From Streptomyces antarcticus (GTDB lineage: Bacteria; Actinomycetota; Actinomycetes; Streptomycetales; Streptomycetaceae), in contig NZ_JAPNLM010000010.1 of assembly GCF_026627255.1 (NCBI RefSeq), positions 1 to 64,000 on the forward strand: a DNA stretch of 64,000 nucleotides, given 5' to 3'. The notes beneath the pieces are model-generated. The model was not told the origin of the DNA, did not search any database, and saw only the letters and a program-made list of their open reading frames with translations. Of this stretch, positions 59,184-64,000 are shown piece after piece; positions within the stretch are counted from its first letter, which is position 1, and every line of letters starts with the position of its first letter. The position numbers were made by a program, and so were the translations under genes.

Positions 59184-60095
59184 TTACAGCGTGCCGAGCT
59201 TGATGATCGACAGCAGTGCGATGAGCTGGATCGCGGACGCGCCCAGCGCCTTCGGCCACGGCAGGTCGTGGGACTTGCTGATCAGCGACGTGAACAGGGC
59301 GCCGGCCGCGACCCAGGTGGCCCAGCCGAGGACCTGCACCACCATGTTGTCGCCGCCGAGGAACACGGCGAACAGCAGGCGCGGCGCGTCCGTGATGGAC
59401 ATGACCAGCATCGACAGGCCCACCGTGGGCTGCCAGGAGCCGTCGCCGCCCATCTGGCGGGCCAGGGTGTGCGTCACCGCGCCCAGGATCAGCCCGCAGA
59501 TGACGAAGGCCACGCCGGTGCTGAGGACGATCGGGATGGCCGCGCCGAGGGGCGCCTTGATGGCGTCCTCGCGGGCCTTGTCGAAGCCGAACACCGCGAG
59601 CATCCCGTAGAGGAAGGTCATGGTCAGCGCCGGGCCCCAGACGGCGAAGTCGCGCATCTGGAGGAAGGTCTGCCCGGGGCGGGTCACGATGCCGCGGAGC
59701 AGTTCCTTCCACGGCAGCCGCGGGCCGGACGGCGCCGCCGCGGCCGAGCCGGCCTGGTAGGTCGCGCCCTGGCCGTACGGGTCCTCGCCGATGGAGAACG
59801 CACGGGTGTGCCCCGGGTTGTCGTTCCCGTAAGCCGGCCCGGGCGCGGGGGCGCCGGGTGAGCCGGGGGCTCCGTGGCCGTACGGGGGCCGCCCCTGCGG
59901 CTGCTGACCGTACGGGTCGAAGTACTCGGGCTCGCCTTGGTCTCCCGGGGCCTGCGAGGGCCACTGCTGTTGCGGGGGGTAGGGCTGCTGGCCGTACGGC
60001 GGCGGCGGTTGCTGCTGACCGTACGGCTGCTGCTGCGGGGGTTGTTGCGGGGTGCGGTTGTTGTCCCGGCCGCGTCCGATCCTGAATCCAGCCAC
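59184..60095 (-). CDS. Yip1-domain membrane protein with Q/P/G-rich N-terminus
   Basis: 303 residues. The first 125 are a disordered Gln/Pro/Tyr/Gly tail (PPYGQQPYPPQQQ and similar). Then about five membrane helices of the Yip1 fold (GIVTRPGQTFLQMRDFAVWG, IPIVLSTGVAFVICGLILGA, SAIQLIALLSIIKLGTL). No enzymatic motif. Convergent with the dcd operon. Confidence 0.85.
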   Translation of the reverse strand: MAGFRIGRGRDNNRTPQQPPQQQPYGQQQPPPPYGQQPYPPQQQWPSQAPGDQGEPEYFDPYGQQPQGRPPYGHGAPGSPGAPAPGPAYGNDNPGHTRAFSIGEDPYGQGATYQAGSAAAAPSGPRLPWKELLRGIVTRPGQTFLQMRDFAVWGPALTMTFLYGMLAVFGFDKAREDAIKAPLGAAIPIVLSTGVAFVICGLILGAVTHTLARQMGGDGSWQPTVGLSMLVMSITDAPRLLFAVFLGGDNMVVQVLGWATWVAAGALFTSLISKSHDLPWPKALGASAIQLIALLSIIKLGTL

Positions 60096-60257
60096 GTGAT
60101 CGAACGTACCTGGTCCCGTGGGTCCCGGTGGCCGGGCGGCCGGAACACGCGGCCTTTGCGGCTGACCTGTGACATCCCCTAGGGGAACCCCGGGGGGTTG
60201 TCCACACCCCGGCGTGACGTCCGGTGTGGAGTGAAATGGCCGTACCGCGGAACGCGC

Positions 60258-60291
60258 GACGGCCGGTCCCCCGGGTGGGGGACCGGCCGTC
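60258..60291 (-). terminator. Terminator of the Fe-S oxidoreductase gene
   Basis: Perfect 15-base arms (60258-60272, 60277-60291), loop GGGT, 22 bases beyond the stop. Confidence 0.85.
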
Positions 60292-60312
60292 GCGGTGGTC
60301 GGCTGCGGGCGG

Positions 60313-63018
60313 TTACTTGCCGCTCTCCGCCGTCTGGGGCTTGCCTTCCGCCTCGGGCTCGGCCTCGGATTCCTTGGCCTCGGGCTCGGCCTCGGATTCC
60401 TCGGCCTCGGATTCCTTGGCCTCGGGCTCCTTGGCCGTGGCCTCCTTGGCCGTGGCCTCCGGCTTCGACTCGGCCTCGGCGGCGGGTGCCGCTTCGGCCT
60501 TCGGCGCGGCCTTCGGCGCGGCCTTCGGCGCGGCCTTCGGCGCGGCCTCGGCGGGAGCCGGGGTGGGCTCCGCCTTCGGCGCGGTCTCGGTGGCCACCGG
60601 CTCCGCGGGAGCCACCGGCTCCGCCTTGGCCACCGGGGCCGGCTCCGCAGCCGGCTCCGCCTTCGGCGCGGCCTTGACGGCAGCCGTCGTAGCCGTAGCC
60701 GTAGCCGCAGGTGCCTCCGCCTTCGCGGCGGGGGCCGGCTCGGCCGCGGTCGCGGCCGGCTCCACCACCGGCTCGGGCTCGACCATCGGCTCCGGCTCCA
60801 CCACCGGCTCCGGGGTCCTCACCGACTCCAGCAGCAGCTGCGCCACGTCCACGACCTGCACGGACTCCTTGGCCTGGCCGTCGTTCTTCTTGCCGTTGAC
60901 CGAGTCCGTCAGCATCACCAGGCAGAACGGGCACGCGGTGGAGACGATGTCCGGGTTCAGGGACAGGGCCTCGTCGACGCGCTCGTTGTTGATGCGCTTG
61001 CCGATCCGCTCCTCCATCCACATCCGCGCGCCACCGGCGCCGCAGCAGAAGCCCCGCTCCTTGTGGCGGTGCATCTCCTGCTGGCGCAGGCCCGGTACGG
61101 CCGACATGATCTCGCGCGGCGGCGTGTAGATCTTGTTGTGCCGGCCCAGGTAGCACGGGTCGTGGTACGTGATCAGGCCCTCGACCGGCGTCACCGGCGT
61201 CAGCCGGCCCTCGTCGATCAGGTGCTGGAGCAGCTGCGTGTGGTGAATGACCTCGTACTCGCCGCCCAGCTGCGGGTACTCGTTCGCGATGGTGTTGAAG
61301 CAGTGCGGGCAGGTCGAGACGATCCGCTTCGCCGACTTCGGCTTCTTCGTCGTCGGGTCCTCGTCGTCCTCGCCGAAGGCCATGTTCAGCATGGCCACGT
61401 TCTCCTGGCCCAGCTGCTGGAACAGCGGCTCGTTGCCCAGGCGGCGCGGCGAGTCGCCGGTGCACTTCTCGTCGCCGCCCATGATCGCGAACTTGACGCC
61501 CGCGATGTTCAGCAGCTCCGCGAAGGCCTTCGTCGTCTTCTTGGCCCGGTCCTCGAGAGCGCCCGCGCAGCCGACCCAGTACAGGTAGTCGAACTCCGAG
61601 AGGTCCTCCGCGTCCTTCCCGATGATCGGGACCTCGAAGTCGACCTCCTTCGTCCACTCGACGCGCTGCTTCTTGGCCAGGCCCCAGGGGTTGCCCTTCT
61701 TCTCCAGGTTCTTGAGCATCGTGCCCGCCTCCGACGGGAACGCGCTCTCGATCATCACCTGGTAGCGCCGCATGTCGACGATGTGGTCGATGTGCTCGAT
61801 GTCGACCGGGCACTGCTCCACGCACGCGCCGCAGGTCGTGCAGGACCACAGCACGTCCGGGTCGATGACGCCGTTCTCCTCGGCCGTCCCGATCAGCGGG
61901 CGCTCGGCCTCGGCGAGGGCGGCCGCGGGGACGTCCTTCAGCTGCTCCGCCGTGGCCTTCTCGTTGCCCTCCATGTCCTTGCCGCCGCCCGCGAGCAGGT
62001 ACGGGGCCTTGGCGTGCGCGTGGTCGCGCAGCGACATGATCAGGAGCTTCGGGGACAGCGGCTTGCCGGTGTTCCAGGCGGGGCACTGCGACTGGCAGCG
62101 GCCGCACTCGGTGCAGGTGGAGAAGTCGAGGATGCCCTTCCAGGAGAACTGCTCGACCTGGGAGACGCCGAAGACGTCGTCCTCGCCCGGGTCCTCGAAG
62201 TCGATCTCCTTGCCGCCGCTCGTCATCGGCTTGAGCTCGCCGAGCGCGACCGCGCCGTCGGCGTTCCGCTTGAACCAGATGTTCGGGAAGCCGAGGAAGC
62301 GGTGCCAGGCGACACCCATGTTGGTGTTGAGCGAGACGACGATCATCCAGACCAGCGACGTGCCGATCTTGATCATCGCGGTGAAGTAGATGGCGTTCTG
62401 CAGGGTGCCGAGCGAGAGTCCCTCGAAGGCCAGCACCAGCGGGTACGACACGAAGTACGCCGGGTCGTACGAGTCCACGTGGTGGATCGCGCCCTCGAGG
62501 CCGCGCAGGGCCAGGATCGCCAGGCCGATCGTCAGGATGATGTACTCGACGAAGTACGCCTGCCAGGCCTTCGAGCCGGTGAAGCGCGACTTGCGGCCGG
62601 CCCGCGACGGCAGGTTCAGCAGCCGGATCGCGATCAGGACGACGATGCCCACGACCGTCATCAGGCCGATGAACTCGATGTACATCTCGAACGGCAGGAA
62701 GCCGCCGATGACCGGCAGCGTCCAGTCGGCCTGGAAGAGCTGGCCGTACGCCTGGGCCAGCGTCGGCGGCAGCGTCAGGAAGCCGATCGCGACGAACCAG
62801 TGCGCGAAGCCGACGATGCCCCAGCGGTTCATCCGGCTGTGGCCGAGGAACTCCCGGGCCAGGGTGAGCGTTCGTGCCTTCGGGTCGTCCGTTCGGCTGC
62901 CCGCGGGGACGGGCTGGCCGATCTTCACGAACCGGTAGATCTGCGCCACGGCTCGTGCGAGCAGCGCGACGCCGACCACGGTCAGGACCAGCGACACGAT
63001 GATCGCGGCGAGTTGCAT
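60313..63018 (-). CDS. Membrane Fe-S oxidoreductase, heterodisulfide-reductase-like (CCG domains)
   Basis: 901 residues from the ATG at 63018 (GAGGAGC upstream). About six helices in the first 250, then two [4Fe-4S] motifs, CTECGRCQSQCPAWNTG and CTTCGACVEQCPVD, and two CCG domains, with CPHCFN, HDPCYLGRHNKIY, GFCCGAGGARMW and ACPFCLVM. Family: FadF/HdrD-like electron carriers, possibly accepting electrons from acyl-CoA dehydrogenase flavoproteins into the membrane. After residue 700 comes a 190-residue Ala/Pro/Glu/Lys-rich tail with KAAPKAAPKAAPK and EAKESEAE repeats, absent in most relatives. Confidence 0.92.
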   Translation of the reverse strand: MQLAAIIVSLVLTVVGVALLARAVAQIYRFVKIGQPVPAGSRTDDPKARTLTLAREFLGHSRMNRWGIVGFAHWFVAIGFLTLPPTLAQAYGQLFQADWTLPVIGGFLPFEMYIEFIGLMTVVGIVVLIAIRLLNLPSRAGRKSRFTGSKAWQAYFVEYIILTIGLAILALRGLEGAIHHVDSYDPAYFVSYPLVLAFEGLSLGTLQNAIYFTAMIKIGTSLVWMIVVSLNTNMGVAWHRFLGFPNIWFKRNADGAVALGELKPMTSGGKEIDFEDPGEDDVFGVSQVEQFSWKGILDFSTCTECGRCQSQCPAWNTGKPLSPKLLIMSLRDHAHAKAPYLLAGGGKDMEGNEKATAEQLKDVPAAALAEAERPLIGTAEENGVIDPDVLWSCTTCGACVEQCPVDIEHIDHIVDMRRYQVMIESAFPSEAGTMLKNLEKKGNPWGLAKKQRVEWTKEVDFEVPIIGKDAEDLSEFDYLYWVGCAGALEDRAKKTTKAFAELLNIAGVKFAIMGGDEKCTGDSPRRLGNEPLFQQLGQENVAMLNMAFGEDDEDPTTKKPKSAKRIVSTCPHCFNTIANEYPQLGGEYEVIHHTQLLQHLIDEGRLTPVTPVEGLITYHDPCYLGRHNKIYTPPREIMSAVPGLRQQEMHRHKERGFCCGAGGARMWMEERIGKRINNERVDEALSLNPDIVSTACPFCLVMLTDSVNGKKNDGQAKESVQVVDVAQLLLESVRTPEPVVEPEPMVEPEPVVEPAATAAEPAPAAKAEAPAATATATTAAVKAAPKAEPAAEPAPVAKAEPVAPAEPVATETAPKAEPTPAPAEAAPKAAPKAAPKAAPKAEAAPAAEAESKPEATAKEATAKEPEAKESEAEESEAEPEAKESEAEPEAEGKPQTAESGK

Positions 63019-63129
63019 GGAAGGGCTCCTCGGGCGGGGACTTACTAAGCGGTAACTTATTGAGTCAAGGCTTGAGGTTACCCATTCTCCGCGCCGCAAT
63101 GTAGGCGAGCGTGCGGTGATCTGTGTCGC

Positions 63130-63660
63130 TCAGGCATACCTGTGTCGGTAGGCCGCGCGAGGGGTCTGAGCGAGGATCGCGAGATCCATCCCCAGCCAAT
63201 GGCTCTCCACATAGTGCCGGTCGAGCAGGGCCATCTCCTCCCAGGGCAGGTCAGAGCGTGCGCTCACCTGCCACAATCCGGTCATTCCGGGGCGAACGAG
63301 CAGTCGGTCGGGCCGGTCCGTACGCGGCTCGGGGCGCGGGCCGACCAGAGACATCTCACCGCGGAACACGTTGAGCAGCTGCGGGAGCCCGTCGAGGGCG
63401 CACCGCTCGACCGCCGCCCCGGCCCGGCCCGCGCCGTCCGTGCGCAGCCGGTACGTCAGGAACGGGCGCCCGGCGAGCCCCGCGGCGGGCTCCCGTACGA
63501 GGACCCGCCGGCCGTGCGCGGTCGCGAGCACGGCGGCGGCCAGCGCGACCGGCACCGCGCACAGGGCCAGCAGGATCGCGGCCCCGATGAGGTCGAGCAC
63601 CCGTTTCGCCGGCGGCCGGACCGGCCGCGGGAGGGGGAGGGCAGCGAGCGTCAGAGGCAT
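63130..63660 (-). CDS. Bacterial sugar transferase (WcaJ/WbaP-like), short form
   Basis: 176 residues from the ATG at 63660; 63771 is an alternative start. One N-terminal hydrophobic segment (LDLIGAAILLALCAVPVALA) and the catalytic core with EMSLVGPRPEP and RPGMTGLWQVSARSDLPWEE, the standard motifs of polyprenyl-phosphate sugar-1-phosphate transferases. It should start a lipid-linked glycan. No ribosome site clearly decides the start. No other exopolysaccharide genes are near. Confidence 0.88.
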   Translation of the reverse strand: MPLTLAALPLPRPVRPPAKRVLDLIGAAILLALCAVPVALAAAVLATAHGRRVLVREPAAGLAGRPFLTYRLRTDGAGRAGAAVERCALDGLPQLLNVFRGEMSLVGPRPEPRTDRPDRLLVRPGMTGLWQVSARSDLPWEEMALLDRHYVESHWLGMDLAILAQTPRAAYRHRYA

Positions 63661-63968
63661 GCCGAAACGGTCCCGCACGGCGGTGGCGCGCCCGGCGCGC
63701 CGCGCGGCGGAAGAGGGCCGGACGGGTGCCCGCGCTGGGCCGTTCGGGTGGAACCGCGTCTCCGGCGGCATCCCGCGAGTGCCCCCGGGGCGTCTGCGGG
63801 GTGTGCCCGGGGGCCTGCCCAGTGCCCCCGGAAGCCCGCCAGGAAGCCCGCCCGGAAGCCCGCTCGTTCGCGCCTCCCGAGCCCCGGGAGCCCGCCGCCG
63901 GCCCCGCGCCGCGCGCTTCGGCAGGAGCGGGCCGGGCCGGGTAGTTGCGCGTAAGGAAGGCCTAAAGA

Positions 63969-63987
63969 TTGAGTCGGCTCGACTCAG
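63969..63987 (+). promoter_or_regulatory. HAIR element (HspR operator), likely in front of dnaK
   Basis: TTGAGT (63969-63974), 7 bases, ACTCA (63982-63986), then G. The HspR consensus is CTTGAGT-N7-ACTCAAG; this matches at 11 of 14 positions. It lies in the last 32 bases with a TTGACG at 63993-63998 that could be a -35. In Streptomyces, HspR controls dnaK, clpB and lon; dnaK lying beyond the edge is expected from dcd synteny. From 63661 to here I see no gene. Confidence 0.7.
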
Positions 63988-64000
63988 CTCTGTTGACGCA

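Noticed and set aside
60295-63048. Very long plus-strand open frame (over 900 codons), rich in Arg, Leu, Gly and Val
   Set aside because: It is the antisense shadow of the Fe-S oxidoreductase; composition is repetitive and it has no domain.

Overview
The window is very GC-rich with strong third-position GC bias, frequent GTG starts and GGAGG-type ribosome sites. It looks like a Streptomyces chromosome core segment. The markers at its ends fit this: a cold-shock protein upstream of a DEAD-box helicase at the left, and dcd with a tRNA-Gly followed by an HspR-type (HAIR) operator at the extreme right, where I expect the dnaK operon to begin just outside. From memory of S. coelicolor these lie in the same relative order; I could not check this.

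Layout. (1) 1-7.3 kb: helicase N-terminus, cspA, a small MerR-like regulator, a wrecked two-component pair, a secreted serine hydrolase, a VOC/AraC/DUF1801 operon and a TetR/hydrolase divergon with paired operators. (2) 7.7-15.3 kb: a six-gene plus-strand operon (L-amino-acid-ligase type ATP-grasp, radical SAM, second ATP-grasp, mercaptopyruvate-type sulfurtransferase, MFS exporter, cystathionine beta-lyase-like PLP enzyme) that I read as an orphan biosynthetic cluster for a small, probably sulfur-containing peptide. (3) 15.4-27 kb: an ABC exporter, a methyltransferase with an XRE-cupin regulator, and a glycosyltransferase/Moco-oxidoreductase/epimerase neighbourhood. (4) 27.2-32.1 kb: a truncated SARP gene and two ECF41-type sigma factors with a flavoprotein and a membrane protein; the first sigma gene has matching divergent promoter motifs.

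(5) 32.26-57.58 kb is a genomic island built at tRNA-Gly(CCC). The intact tRNA is at 57505-57575 on the minus strand. Five further copies of its 3' part, each with the tRNA's terminator hairpin, lie at about 32.3, 35.4, 41.4, 45.6 and 51.4 kb. They cut the island into five modules: a hydrolase and bicovalent flavoprotein; a two-component-controlled SdpABC-like peptide cassette; a DUF3494/collagen-like surface protein with an XRE regulator; a mosaic carrying a deleted duplicate of the peptide cassette, a secreted SnoaL-like protein and a DUF234 ATPase; and a flavoprotein plus a persulfide-detoxification set. Shared arm-like repeats flank several att copies, but no integrase gene is present. This resembles serial accretion of CIME-like (cis-mobilizable) modules.

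(6) 57.6-64 kb returns to core genes: a zinc-ribbon protein, dcd, a phosphoribosyltransferase, a Yip1 protein, a large Fe-S/membrane oxidoreductase and a sugar transferase.

The two most noteworthy systems are the Sdp-like peptide cassette inside the att array and the uncharacterised radical-SAM/ATP-grasp/sulfur operon.
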